In this document: positions 24,010-34,392 of the stretch, one piece after another
Layout of the letters: every line of letters begins with the position of its first letter
Position numbering within the stretch: position 1 is the first letter of the stretch
Source of the DNA: Guadua angustifolia
Lineage: Eukaryota; Streptophyta; Magnoliopsida; Poales; Poaceae
Assembly (NCBI GenBank): GCA_036346375.1
Contig: CM070502.1
Span: forward strand, 16,282,924 to 16,346,923
DNA: 64,000 nucleotides
Direction of reading: 5' to 3'
Made by a program: the position numbers and the translations under genes
The notes under the pieces: model-generated
Database searches by the model: none
What the model was told of the DNA's origin: nothing
What the model saw: the letters and a program-made list of their open reading frames with translations, nothing else

Positions 24010-25230
24010 ATTGGGCTTCTGAGCATTGTACTCAGTAAGGGCACCCTTCCTTAGGTCACATATAGCAGTTTAGATGATGGTTATTTCATAGATGTCCTTC
24101 ACTTGGCACCTCACTTGCACGAAGCACTTGAAGTACTCCCATAACTTCTCCTTCTAGCCTTGGCTAACCACAAACAATTACTCCACATCCATGGGCTTTG
24201 TGTAGTTGCTCTGAAAGTTATTATGCATGAGATCGCGAACCTATTCCCACGTATGTAGACCTAGGAGGAAGGGTTAGGGGTGGACATTCGGTTATTTCGG
24301 TTTGCTTTTTTCGATTTTTGGATCCTGTTAACCGAATTGAAACCGAACAACTTTAAAAACTGAACTGAATTAATCAAACCAAATTGGTTCGGTTAATTTG
24401 GTTTTCCAGTTAACTGAATTTCCATGAATAGCACTCCTCCAGTGCACTGATCTTATCAAAATGCATTCATTTGTAGAATATGTATTGATCTTATCAAATT
24501 TCATGCAATACCATACAACTAGTCAACCATTGAGCAATACAACTCAGATCTGAAATAATTTTATAAGGAGTTGGAGTTCTACCTCACCAGTCGAACTCTG
24601 GAGGAAGCATAGAGGTAGAGGTGTAGAGAAGCCAGAGCAAGTTCAGGAGGAGGGAGCCCATGTGTGGGGCTGGTGTCAGTGTGGTGGTGCTTGGGGATGG
24701 ACGACGGTGAGCAGAGATCAAGGCGTCAATGACGGTGATGATATCCACAGATCCACTCGAGGAAGCATTGAGGGAGGAGGCGTCAGTGGTAGCCGATAGA
24801 GATCGAGGCTCGGGGCACACAATGGATCAACCATCGGTGGGAGGCGGTAGCCAGCCCAAAGATCAACACGGAGTCAACTGGCGGAGGCTCGGAGCCACGA
24901 AGGGCTGGAGAGCTTTGGGTTGGGAGGACCAGTGAATGTCACGAATTAATTCGGTTCAGTTTGGTTCAGTTTTAGTATTGGTTAAATAATGCCCACCCTT
25001 AGGAAGGGTGAAGAACCAAGAGAGGGCCACTTGTGCAGCTAGAGGGGTAGCCTCTTCACCTTTGTCTTGCTGTTGGCCCCTGTAGCTTTGACAGCGATCT
25101 CATATACATGGAGGAATTTGCAGGGGTCCGTGTCGCCCTTGTATGCTTCCATGGTAGTCATATTGAAGTCCTTTGGCCATGGGCACCACTATAAACCAAC
25201 GCTCAGGGGGGGTTTAAGGTCCACCCTATG
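24010..25230 (-). pseudogene. Gag remnant of the old gypsy element
   Basis: On the minus strand, from about 25230 leftward, the reading gives WPKDFNMTTMEAYKGDTDPC then KFLHVYEIAVKATG. This is the start of the retrotransposon gag domain (pattern Y-x-G-x-T-D-P-x-x-F-L). After an interrupting hAT element at 24275-25001 it resumes with DLMHNNFQSNYTKP, LWEYFKCFVQVRCQ and KPNRIMKKLFDKM, all typical of the gag helical region. Several in-frame stops show it is dead. It establishes the minus orientation of the 8331-27200 element. Confidence 0.75.
24275..25001. mobile_element. Non-autonomous hAT element with exact 8-bp duplication
   Basis: It begins TAGGGGTGGACATTCGG and ends CCGAA-rich sequence then AATGCCCACCCTTA. 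GGAAGGGT flanks it on both sides (24267-24274 and 25002-25009), the 8-bp duplication of hAT elements. The terminal 100 bp on each side repeat AATTCGGTT/AACCGAAT words. The centre (about 24590-24930) is GC-rich and unlike the ends, so it may be captured gene sequence; no product recognised. It sits inside the gag remnant. Confidence 0.9.
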
Positions 25231-25957
25231 GGGTGAGAGTGCATTGTTGAGCTCCATGGGCATATCTCTGCTGCTGACTCCTTCATTCACAACTTCCTTG
25301 CTGGACTGCCTGAAGGGGTCCAGGACTTTAGCTTCAATGCCCACCTGTCAAGGGACGATGGAGGTATTAGCAGTGATGGGATGAGCACCGCAGGGCTGCG
25401 CAGAGATCTCAAAGCTCCTGTATGGCCGTCTGTAGGTCTGCTAGCCTCGTTGGAGGGCTTTGTATGCCACTGCCACACCATCTGGGCCTACAATGGACAA
25501 CGTCGTGGGGTTGTTTGTGGTGACCACCACGATGCTAGCAAGGCTCGTGATGACGGTCTTCCTTGATGCGCCTCATCGGAGACCTTCAGGATATCTCCTT
25601 TATGAGAGTCGACCCCCGGGGCACTATGCTAGAGCTGGTAGGGATGACCTCTTAGGGTCTTAGGAGTTGCGTTGTATTTCGATTGTCCTCTGTGGGGATG
25701 GCTTTCATCGACGTGTCTCCTTCGTCCAACGAGAGCATTCGTCTCCTTTTTGCGGTTGAGGTATACTTTCACCGCATGGCACAATACTTCACTGCCACGG
25801 TGGTCTCGACTTTGGGGCAAGCGCGGCCCGTCGCCTCCTTCAGCTTCTCTCTCGAAGCCATGATTGCCTTCCTCTTTGGTGCTATGAGCATTACCGAAGC
25901 TTCTTGTCTTTGCCAAAGCCTTTTTCCTTTACACCATTCCCCATAGATGGCACTGAT
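25231..25957 (-). other. 5' part of gag and leader of the old gypsy element
   Basis: Lies between the recognised gag domain and the right LTR. Minus-strand frames are broken and nothing specific can be named. Next to the LTR the minus strand reads AGTGCCATCTATGGGGAATGG, the position of a primer-binding site, but I cannot assign the tRNA. Confidence 0.4.
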
Positions 25958-27200
25958 TGTTGTGGTTTCGAGAGAAAATAGTAGAGTAAGGGTGCTTCAA
26001 GGGTTCCAAAATGGTTCACCCAAGCCTAATGAATGTGGGGAACGAGTAAAGATGGCTTGATTGTATATGCAATGAATGAGTGCATATGTGCAAACCCCCT
26101 TTCCCCATGGCGCCGATAGGGTTCTATTTATAGTGCAAATGGAGATTGAAAGATTACAAGGTTGCCCCTTAGAGTGCTAGTACTGAGCAAGATAGTCATT
26201 TTACTCCACCAAATGCCCACATGTCACTTGGCGCTAGCTCTGTTAGGTGGCGCACGATTGCCCCACCGTGGGCGTGGTCCATTAGATCAGGCATATCTCA
26301 TGGTCTTAGGTGTTCGGTGACTAAATCTGACGGCTATTTGGTGGGATCTCTCAGCCTACACTCATGTGGATGAACCACTGGACAATGGAGCCACTCCCAC
26401 AGGAGTAGGGGTGAAAACAGGACAAGAAATATCCGCCCGATCCGATCCTGAATCCGTTTAAAATCCGTACCGATGTTATCTGTATCCGTATCCGGAAAAT
26501 CCGATGTAATATGGGTTAGGATATGGGAAGAGCAATATCCGATCCGTATCCGAAAAATCTCATGTAATATGGGTTAGGATATGCGAAGATCAATATCCGG
26601 CCGATATCCAGTAAATATCCGACCGATATCCAGGATAAAATCGGTTATTCTTCCATTAATTTGGTTCATTATTGGATAGATAGAATAGTTGTTTGATACT
26701 AGCACTAAAAAACACTACTTTGTTATTAAGCGTGAACTTCAACAAATCTATCAACAAACAAATAGAATGATGACATAATGCTTTTACCTAAATTAATTTG
26801 TTCAACTTATTTGATAAACTTCTTTTCTACTCAAATTACTGGAATAAGTTGAGTCACTAAATTGCATCTCTAACTATACTACTATCCTACGTTGAAATAA
26901 TTATGACTTGAAGCTAATGTTGTAAGGTTAATGCTTCATTCGTTCTTTTACGTACACAATTATGTACTATACTACTATCCGATTATGATATCCGATCCCG
27001 ACCCGAATCCGTCAGGTATCCGCTCCGTATCCGAATCCCGAATAATCCGAATTCGTATCCGTATCCGGGATATTCATATCCGACTCCGAATCCCAAAAAA
27101 AATATGGGTTAGGATACGGGACGAGCAATATCCACCTGTATCCGACCCAGTTTCACCCCTACACAGGAGGAGCAACGCCCTCTCAATGTGTTTTCTTTGT
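25958..27200 (-). repeat. Right LTR (5' LTR) of the old gypsy element, split by a hAT
   Basis: It begins TGTTGTGGTTTCGAGAG and follows the left LTR through GTAAAGATGGCTTGA and TTACAAGGTTGCCCCT. The hAT element at 26406-27161 interrupts it. LTR-like sequence (GCAACGCCCTCTCAATG) resumes after 27169 and fades soon after. Outer border approximate. Confidence 0.6.
26406..27161. mobile_element. Non-autonomous hAT element with exact 8-bp duplication
   Basis: The termini TAGGGGTGAAAACAGG and CCAGTTTCACCCCTA are inverted repeats. CACAGGAG flanks both ends (26398-26405 and 27162-27169). The subterminal 150 bp on each side are dense in TATCCG/CGGATA words, a layout seen in several grass hAT MITE families. 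The AT-rich centre has no transposase. The element at 43081-43894 has related ends. Confidence 0.93.
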
Positions 27201-27299
27201 GTACATGTACATGCTCTTAACTTCACACAGTTAATTTCAAGTAACAGTATTTATATATGAATGTCACAAAATTGAAGTACTAGTGTTTTTACGGGGCTT

Positions 27300-27440
27300 T
27301 TGGTTATCTGCCACTCCTCATATTGCCATTCGTTCAAATGCCACTCGGGCCCACTGTCATAGACACAGAAGGTCCTACATATCATTGAGACAGGAATGGC
27401 ATTTTAACGAATAGCAATATCAGGAGGGGCATATTACCAA
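27300..27440. mobile_element. Small MITE just upstream of the hydratase gene
   Basis: TTGGTTATCTGCCACTCC on the left matches TTGGTAATATGCCCCTCC read from the right end. The inverted repeat continues about 45 bp inward (ATATTGCCATTCGTTnAAATGCCA). At 141 bp it is a fold-back MITE. It ends 97 bp before the hydratase start codon, so it lies in that gene's promoter or 5' UTR. Confidence 0.75.
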
Positions 27441-27537
27441 TTTTTTCGTGTTTTTACTCTGCACATTTTTAATCTCCCTTCCATGAATCCTACTCCTAAC
27501 CCCCCTTCCCATCTGTATTCTGCTGCACCCTTCTAGA

Positions 27538-30500
27538 ATGCGCAGCCCGCGGGGTCTCCTCGCTGTCTCCGGCCACCTCGCCGGCTGCCACTCTCCAGCG
27601 ACCCCCGCCCACCATTCCCTCTTCGTGCGCGCCCTCCAAATCCTAGCCCAACCGGAGCCGGTCTGCCTCCAGAAGCTCTCAGCGCCATACTCCGGTCCGT
27701 GAGCCCCCAGTTTCACTGTCTTCTCTAAAAGAAAAAAAAAAACCCTTTTTGAGAGGTGTGTTCTAAAAATCCTCCCTTTTGGTGTTCCTGGACCGTCGTT
27801 GGGATCAGGGATCGTGGAGCTGAGGCTGGAGCGGCCGGAGGTCAAGAACGCCATCAATTGGGATGTGATGAGGAGGCTGCGGGGCGCAATCGAGAAGGTT
27901 GAGGCTGACGCGGCGGCCAAGGTCGTCCTTGTTGCGAGCTCCGTGCCGGGAGTTTTCTGCGCAGGCGCCGATCTCAAGGTCTTTTATTTCAGCTTGGTGA
28001 TGCATGGGTTTAGACTTTAGACATTTGAGAGTTGAGACAGGGAGTGGATGATTAGAGTTTCAGAAAAAAAAATCCAGAAAGACACGGGAAATAGTTGAGA
28101 TGCGTGTGCGAATTCTGAATGATAAGACTTGGGAGCGGTTGCGAAAAGCTGTGGGGGAAATGGATTGGTGAACTTAGTGTAATGCTGAAAGCGAAGTACA
28201 TAAATGATCATGTGTGTTGCCATGTTGCGTCAAGAAATAAATGAGTTTTGATAAAGAAAAGACTAATGGCTGCACTGAGACAGCATATGGAGTAGTCGTT
28301 ATCTCCAAGAACATCTAAGTATATGAGACAATAAAGATGATCATGCTTCAAAAGACAGTTAAAGAAGTTGAGGGTGTGGCTCAAAGAGGAGCAGCTATGA
28401 ATTATCAGATGGATGATTAGAGTCACTTGGTACTAGTTAGTTGAATAGCAGCCAATAAAAGATCATCTTTGCACAGGCCAGATGATATTGATTTCTCAAC
28501 CATTTTTTTGACCTATCATAAGTAATACAGTAATGCTTGCCAATATCCCAAAAATTTGATCTTCAGATCAGTTAAAGAATTAAAAACATCGGATTCACTG
28601 TGTAGAAATGATGAGACTATGTGAACAACAATACTTGATACTTCTTCGGCATTTGTATTTGTTGTGTATAATCGACATGATCAAGATCTCTGAGCAATAT
28701 TTTGTGACAGGAACGGAGATTAATGAGCTCTTCGAAGTTCGAGAGTATGCTAATTCCTTAAGGTCTACATTCTCATCCATTGAGGTTTGCAGCTTGATCC
28801 ATGTTTTTAGCATGCTCTTTTGCATTCATCTATGATAGTAAATCTACAATTTGAGTACCAAACATTTTATTGTGTATGTTACTGTTCAAGTTCTGTGCAT
28901 GACTCATTTTTCTTCCATTGGCCAATGGCTGTTCTACTTTCTATACCAATATGTTGTTCTTACAAATTGCAGCTTGTTTGAACAGGCACTCTCTATTCCA
29001 ACGATTGCTGTCATTGAAGGAGCTGCTTTGGGTGGTGGACTTGAGCTGGCTCTTTCATGTGATCTCCGTATATGTGGTGTTGCCTTTAATCTGCAGTATA
29101 CCAAATTGTGTCCATCTTACGTGAAATAATATTGATCCAATGTTCTGAATATTTTAATGCATGCTTTCTTCCTGATTTGCAGGGGAAAATGCAACCCTTG
29201 GACTGCCAGAGACAGGCCTTGCTATTATTCCTGGGTATGTATCCAACTCAGTGCTCTACTTTTTGTTCGAGAAATTGTCAAGATGCTCTGAAACAAAGAC
29301 CTAGTCAACATTATGCTTCAGGACTGACCATATACTAGTTACTAAAGTGATTCTTCAACATGGTTGACAAAAATTTTAAAAAAATGATGCAAGTACAGTG
29401 AAAGTTGTCTTCTTGAAAATGTGTTCCTTTTTTTTGGTACACACTTGCGTGTATATTGGAGTGAGTGACTTAAATAAGTAGAAAATCCGTAATATCAGTG
29501 TGATGCCTTCCAACAGTCGATCTGATGCTAAAAAACAACACTGCCAAGCACAAAAACGTGATCCAGATCATTTTCTTGTGGAATCAAAATTGATACTATG
29601 TGTAGTTATAATGAAATTTGCCTGTTGCTGTAACCAGTAAGCGCATTACTTTATGAGTAAATTGCAGTTTGTACCAGGTGAAGTGTATCATGTTTCACTT
29701 TGCACTAGGGTTAGGCAATAATTGCACTTTGCACTAGGGTAGACAAGACAATGTTGCACTTTGCACTAGGGTAGACAAGACAAGGTTGCACTTTGCACTA
29801 GCCTAAACACCTTGCTCTAACCGGTTGGATCACTCTACTGCTGGCCGAACCGACTCGCCTAGCAGAGGAGTCCACGTGTATGATGAACTGACCCCAGACC
29901 CGATCTCTCTTCTCCCGCGCCGAGTGCTTGTACGGGAGGCGTCAACACAGCCGAGAAGTGGCGAAGGTGCACTTTCCCCTCGTCATCTCGCCTTTACCCC
30001 TCCCTGTTCTTCTTCTTGGCCCAAGGAGTACATAGCAACGCCGCCATTACCTCTGAGCTCCACTGAGCTCAAACCCCATATCTGGTGAGCTTGTTCAAAA
30101 ACCGTCCGTGTCACATCGTGTTCCACCACTTTCTCCTGTACACCCCAAAATTAATTTGAGCTTCAGGTACACAGCTGCTCGTAATTGAGGTTATTGTTCT
30201 CCGGATCCGTCGACCTTCTCTGTCATGGTTCATTGCGATCAGTGAGATTCCATTCAATTACTTCTTACTTGAGCATCCCCTCATCATCCTCTACCTTTTG
30301 ACAAGCTCAGCCCTCATCCCTGACGCCCGCATCGACGCCGCTACCAACATCCTTCCGCCACCACCGTCCTCTGTGACTGTTGGCATGTCTCTAGTGCATC
30401 TCAATGCAAACCACAACAACCACCAGCTTTCTCTCACCTCCTGCATTCCATTTTACCCATCGCCGGTGACGTGTGCTACGCCAGCCACCGCCTCATGCCA

Positions 30501-31395
30501 TCTCTCTCTGCTAACAAGGAGGGGCACCACATCACAGACCGTGTGGAAGAGTGGCTCACCTGCGAGTGGGTCCTGTTTTCAGGAGACGCACCGGTTTAGA
30601 CCCAAAGATGGCTGGCTAATGTGAAGTGAAAATTATTTTGAAACACCCTGGTGAGTGAAACATCAAACAATTTACCTGGTGCAATGTGCAATTTACTCTT
30701 ATTTTTCAAATTTAAAAATTGCACAACACCCTTCCTCCAAAACTACCAAAAGAAACTGCTTCAGCGGATAACATCCTTCAGCTGTAATACATAGCGCCGG
30801 CGGCACACAGCGTCTTCCAAGGATCGTCGGAAAGTCCAGAGCAAAGGAACTGATATTCACTGGCCGTAGATGTGACGCAACTGAAGCTGTAATGATGGGT
30901 AACACTAGCCTTGCCAAGTCTTCCTCCTCCTATCACCACTTCGAAGAAGAATCCTCAAATGTATCTTTGCTTTGCAGGACTAGCAAACTATTGCGTTCCA
31001 GCAGGGGAGGCTTATGAGAAAGCTCTTGAACTTGCCCGTGAGATAACCCAGAAAGTAAGAACCATTATCAATTATAAACATATTTGTCCAAATAAAAAAT
31101 AGATTTGAGCATATGAAGCTCTTCATCAGTTCAGAGTTCTGATCAGGCACCTGTACGCCACGGTACACGCAAGATTCATCCTTGAAGCTGTTCTGAACTC
31201 GGTTCTTTCTTCCAGGGCCCTTTGGGGATAAGAATGGCCAAGATGGCCATCAACCAGGGGATGAAGGTAACAGACATGTCCTCCGCATTGGCTGTCGAAG
31301 GGGAATGCTACGAGCAACTGCTGCACACACAGGATCGCCTTGAGGGCCTAGCCGCATTTGCCGAGAAGAGGAAACCTGTGTACACAGGAAAATAG
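27538..31395 (+). CDS. Enoyl-CoA hydratase/isomerase family protein, mitochondrial-type, frameshift in exon 3
   Basis: Eight exons: 27538-27694, 27809-27978, 28711-28784, 28986-29076, 29183-29234, 30795-30898, 30978-31054, 31216-31395; all introns GT-AG. The product is about 301 aa if exon 3 were one base longer, the usual length of plant mitochondrial enoyl-CoA hydratase 2-like (AUH-related) proteins. The N-terminus (MRSPRGLLAVSG...) is Arg-rich and lacks acidic residues, like a presequence. Crotonase signatures are present: VFCAGADLK (first oxyanion loop, exon 2), GAALGGGLELALSCD (second loop and catalytic Glu, exon 4), LPETGLAIIPG/AGGTQRLP (second Glu, exons 5-6) and a C-terminus ending KRKPVYTGK. 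The family hydrates 2-enoyl-CoAs, probably in branched-chain amino-acid or fatty-acid breakdown. Exon 3 is 74 nt; one base is missing at the TCTTCGAAG site, 28730-28738, shifting frame to a stop. Exons 2 and 4 are in the same phase, so skipping exon 3 restores the frame. It could be a young pseudogene, an assembly error or a spliced variant. Confidence 0.82.
29655..30698. mobile_element. Probable Mutator-like (Pack-MULE-type) element in intron 5
   Basis: GAGTAAATTGCAGTTTGTAC at the left and, read from the right, GAGTAAATTGCACATTGCAC start long imperfect inverted repeats of about 60 bp. The flanking 9-mers TTACTTTAT and TTATTTTTC agree at 6 of 9 positions, compatible with an old 9-bp duplication. 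The left arm contains three tandem TTGCACTTTGCACTAG-type units. The interior (29820-30620) is GC-rich, with pyrimidine-rich exon-like stretches, and may be captured host sequence. It accounts for the unusual length of this intron. Confidence 0.6.
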
Positions 31396-31461
31396 TGTCA
31401 TGACATGGTGATCATCCTGTTCTCTCCTGGGCTCCTGGTACTGTGGCACTCCATGAGCGTA

Positions 31462-31467
31462 AATAAA
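31462..31467 (+). terminator. Poly(A) signal of the hydratase gene
   Basis: AATAAA lies 67 bp after the stop codon, followed by a T-rich stretch. Good position for a plant near-upstream element; not tested. Confidence 0.5.
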
Positions 31468-31469
31468 GA

Positions 31470-32640
31470 ATGATGTTTCTGTAGATTAACATGTTGCCGT
31501 CGGGCTAGTACTGGTAGTTTAGAGAAAAGCCGAATTCGTGAAGTTTAGCCTGGTTTTTGTTCTTAGCCAGACCGGGGGGACGGTGGTGACGGTTACAGAG
31601 GCTCGCATTCCCGATGGCGCGGCGGGTTACGCTTCTGACCGCGCTACGGCTCTGTTTCCGACAGGGTGATCCGGCTGCTCACGTGAGCAGCGGCTCTAGG
31701 GATTTGGCCGGCTGCTCACGTACGTGGCCATCGCCGTACTCACGACACTCGCCCCTAGCCGTCGGCTAGATGCCGTTGCCATGCACGGCACCGTGGGTCC
31801 TTCGCCTCGCTGATCGAACACATGAGAGGCTGCGGATCCTCCGCCGCCGTTTGGCCTCGTCGGAACCAGACCAGACGTCTACCGTAGTACAACGTAACTC
31901 GTGGGCTCTTTATCGATATTCACCCTGCACCACGTGCCCGTCTATCCTTGGCCGTGATTTGGATCCAACGGTTTTTCCTAAAGCTTCCACGATTTGCGAT
32001 TTTTAATTTTTCATTTGCGGTCCATGTGGAAGAGGGCTATTGTCGTAATACCATACAAACTGATGTTTCCTTTGCAAAAGTCCCCCTGGGCCAAATGTCT
32101 ACTCGATTATAGCCGTGAAATTTCTATCCAACGGTGGACGTGGCTGCCTCTGAGACTGTTCGCTCTTGCAGGCTCTCACCCTTTTCTGCCCCTTGTTTTT
32201 TTTTTTCAAATCTAGCCCCTTTCTCTCCTCCACCGTGGAAGGCGCGGCAAGCATTATCTGTCCCCTACCATACCTGGGGAGCATGGAAGCAAGAGTTGCC
32301 GTGTCTGGGGAGTGCGGGAGTAGACGGGCTGCGCGGTCAGCAAGCGCAGGAGGGGCACTGCTGTGGCTAGCGAGCCCAGGAGGAGCATTGCCGTAGCTTG
32401 GGAGCGCTAGAGGCATGCTACCGCGGTGCTAGGAGCTCCGGTAACCTTTCACAGTAGGGGAGAGTGGAAGGTGATTCATGTCATTTACCGATACTTCTGC
32501 GGTTGTAATTATATTTGTAATTTTGTTCAAAGGGAAGTTAAATTTGTAAACAATAAGGTAAAAGGATTAATAAAGGTGAGTCCAGTCTCACCCGCCTCTC
32601 CTCCCCTGCTGCCCCACTCCCTAGTAGAATTATTTTTTTT
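31470..32640. other. Spacer between the hydratase gene and its broken copy
   Basis: 31560-31880 is GC-rich and contains repeated CGGCTGCTCACGT words. The remainder has poly-T tracts and short frames only. No gene or complete transposon recognised. Confidence 0.4.
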
Positions 32641-32644
32641 AATA

Positions 32645-32931
32645 CAAAATTTCAAAAATATACCACGGAAAAAAATTTACATAAATATACCCTTGTCGCC
32701 CGTTGGTTTGGTGACATTTAAATGTCGCCCAACCAACAGGCGACAGGAGGCCACGTCGCACGATCAACGGGCGACAAAAGCGCCATGTCTCTGCACTGTA
32801 AAACGCGTTGATCGTGCGCGACGTGGCCTCTTGTCGCCCGTTGGTTTAGCGACATTAGGCCAGTTGCCAAATCAACGGGCGACAAGGTATATTTATGTAA
32901 TTTTTTTTCGTGGCATATTTTTGAAATTTTG
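32645..32931. mobile_element. Fold-back MITE next to the hydratase pseudogene
   Basis: The left arm CAAAATTTCAAAAATATACC, then TTACATAAATATACC and TTGTCGCCCGTTGGTTT, is mirrored by the right arm. The arms are over 120 bp each and nearly cover the 287-bp element. Transcription through it would give a long hairpin. It lies about 40 bp before the pseudogene's exon 1. Confidence 0.85.
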
Positions 32932-33275
32932 AAAAAAAAAATGTATTATTAAAAAAAAATTCCTCCCCAGCATACGCAGCCTCCGGGCCCTCCTAGCCGT
33001 CTCCGGCCACCTCGCCGGCCGACACGCGCCACAATGCTCTCTTCGTCCGTGCCCTCCAAATCGTCTCAGAGCCGGAGCCCGTCCGTGTCCAGAAGCTCTC
33101 GGCGCCCGACTCCGGTCCGTGACCGACCCACCCCATCTCGCTATCTTGGGAAAAAAATTGCCTTTCTTTTTGGGCAAGCTGTTTTTTCGAGCTAGCTATG
33201 CTGGAGCGGGCGGAGGCCAGGAACGCTGTCGGGAAGGAGATGCTCAAGGGGCTGCGGAACGCGATCGAGATGGTG

Positions 33276-34392
33276 CAGGGCCGTATCTAAGTTTTTGAGG
33301 CCCTGATGCGAAATACAAAACGGGACCCTATATTAAAGAAATACAAATAACCAAAATATGATTCCATTATATAACTATATGTTTTTTCTAATATTTAGAA
33401 CTACAATAGGCATTAATGTTAAAAGAGTAAAGGGTGAATCTTTCTTATCGATATCTTTTTAACTTCTAGTAAAAAGCATCATACGTCTGGTGTTCTTTGA
33501 AATGAAATCTTCAATTATATCTTCATATCTAATCTTCTCCAGAACATCATTTTCAAGTGCAATTGTTGCCAATCCATTGAGTCTTTCTTGTGTCATAGTA
33601 CGGCGTATGTAGAACTTTACCAACTTCAATTTTGAAAAGCTTTGTTCTGTAGATGCAACTGTCACAGGAATAGTCAACAAAATTCTATATGCAATAAGGG
33701 CATTAGAAAAACAACCCATCCGTTTCACAAACTTCAGAATATCAAAAGGACCCATATCTTCCTTAGGGATAAAATTTTGGAGGAACTTTAACTCCACATG
33801 TAATTTTGAGTCTGCACGAACTGTTCTAATCTTTTTTTCTTCTTGCGCTTTTCATAACCGGAATCATATTTTCTAACTCTAGAAGACATGATGAATAAAT
33901 TGATCTCCCTGTTTCATGAATCACAAACACAACAAAACTAATTAAAAAAGACAATTCATGGAACCAATATAAATGGGACAATTTGCTCGTGATTGAACCT
34001 TGATGCGATGAAGCGGAGTTAGTAGAACCAACACACAAACATCTAAATTATATTCCAAGGGCAAGGCAAGAAATATTCACCCTAAAATTGATCGTTGATT
34101 GAATAATTGAACTAGTGCGAACTACAAACCACATAAGAAGCAAGCTGGATTGTTAGCGACACTGCTCTTCTGGCGAATGGCGATCATGCCTCGGACGACG
34201 ACAGCACACCGTCGCGGCTGCCGTGCAAGACGCGAGTCACGATGAGTCGCGGAATCGGCAGAATACGATGCGTTGATGCGTTAGAACTCGAAAACCTTAA
34301 CAGGCCATAGTAGTGCAGCATATACTAGGGGCCCCAAAAATTTGGGGACCCTATGCAATCGGCCCACTTGCGCTGGGTCTTAGACGGGCCTG
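33276..34392 (-). mobile_element. hAT element inserted in exon 2 of the hydratase pseudogene
   Basis: The left end CAGGGCCGTATCTAAG and the right end, read from outside, CAGGCCCGTCTAAGA are imperfect inverted repeats. The 8-bp duplication AGATGGTG is exact (33268-33275 and 34393-34400). Removing the element and one copy rejoins the exon in frame across Glu-Met-Val-Glu. The 1,117-bp element keeps only the C-terminal end of a transposase, so it is an internal deletion derivative. Confidence 0.95.
33459..33797 (-). pseudogene. hAT transposase C-terminal dimerisation domain fragment
   Basis: 112 codons on the minus strand. The segment ALIAYRILLTIPVTVASTEQ then SFSKLKLVKFYIRRTMTQER matches the hAT C-terminal dimerisation region of plant TTF-type zinc-finger transposases. 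The zinc finger and the RNase-H-like catalytic core are absent, so it cannot catalyse transposition. It is antisense to the host pseudogene and ends with a natural stop. Confidence 0.85.

Larger units (their letters stand above)
8331..27200 (-). mobile_element. Old gypsy element, probably Tat/RIRE2-like, heavily nested
   Basis: The ends share a direct repeat: TGTTGTGG at 8331 and 25958, then GTAAAGATGGCTTGA, AAGATTACAAGGTTGCCCCT and TGAGCAAGATAGTC in the same order. Next to the right copy, reading on the minus strand, comes a gag remnant (25230-24010). Near the left copy are plus-strand ORF remnants, antisense to gag. Tat-lineage plant elements are known to carry an extra antisense ORF between pol and the 3' LTR, which fits. 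No pol remnant was recognised, so the element was non-autonomous or has lost it. Nested within are a gypsy LTR, two inverted repeat copies, a solo LTR, a MITE and two hAT elements. The outer end of the right LTR is approximate, and no target duplication was identified. Confidence 0.6.
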
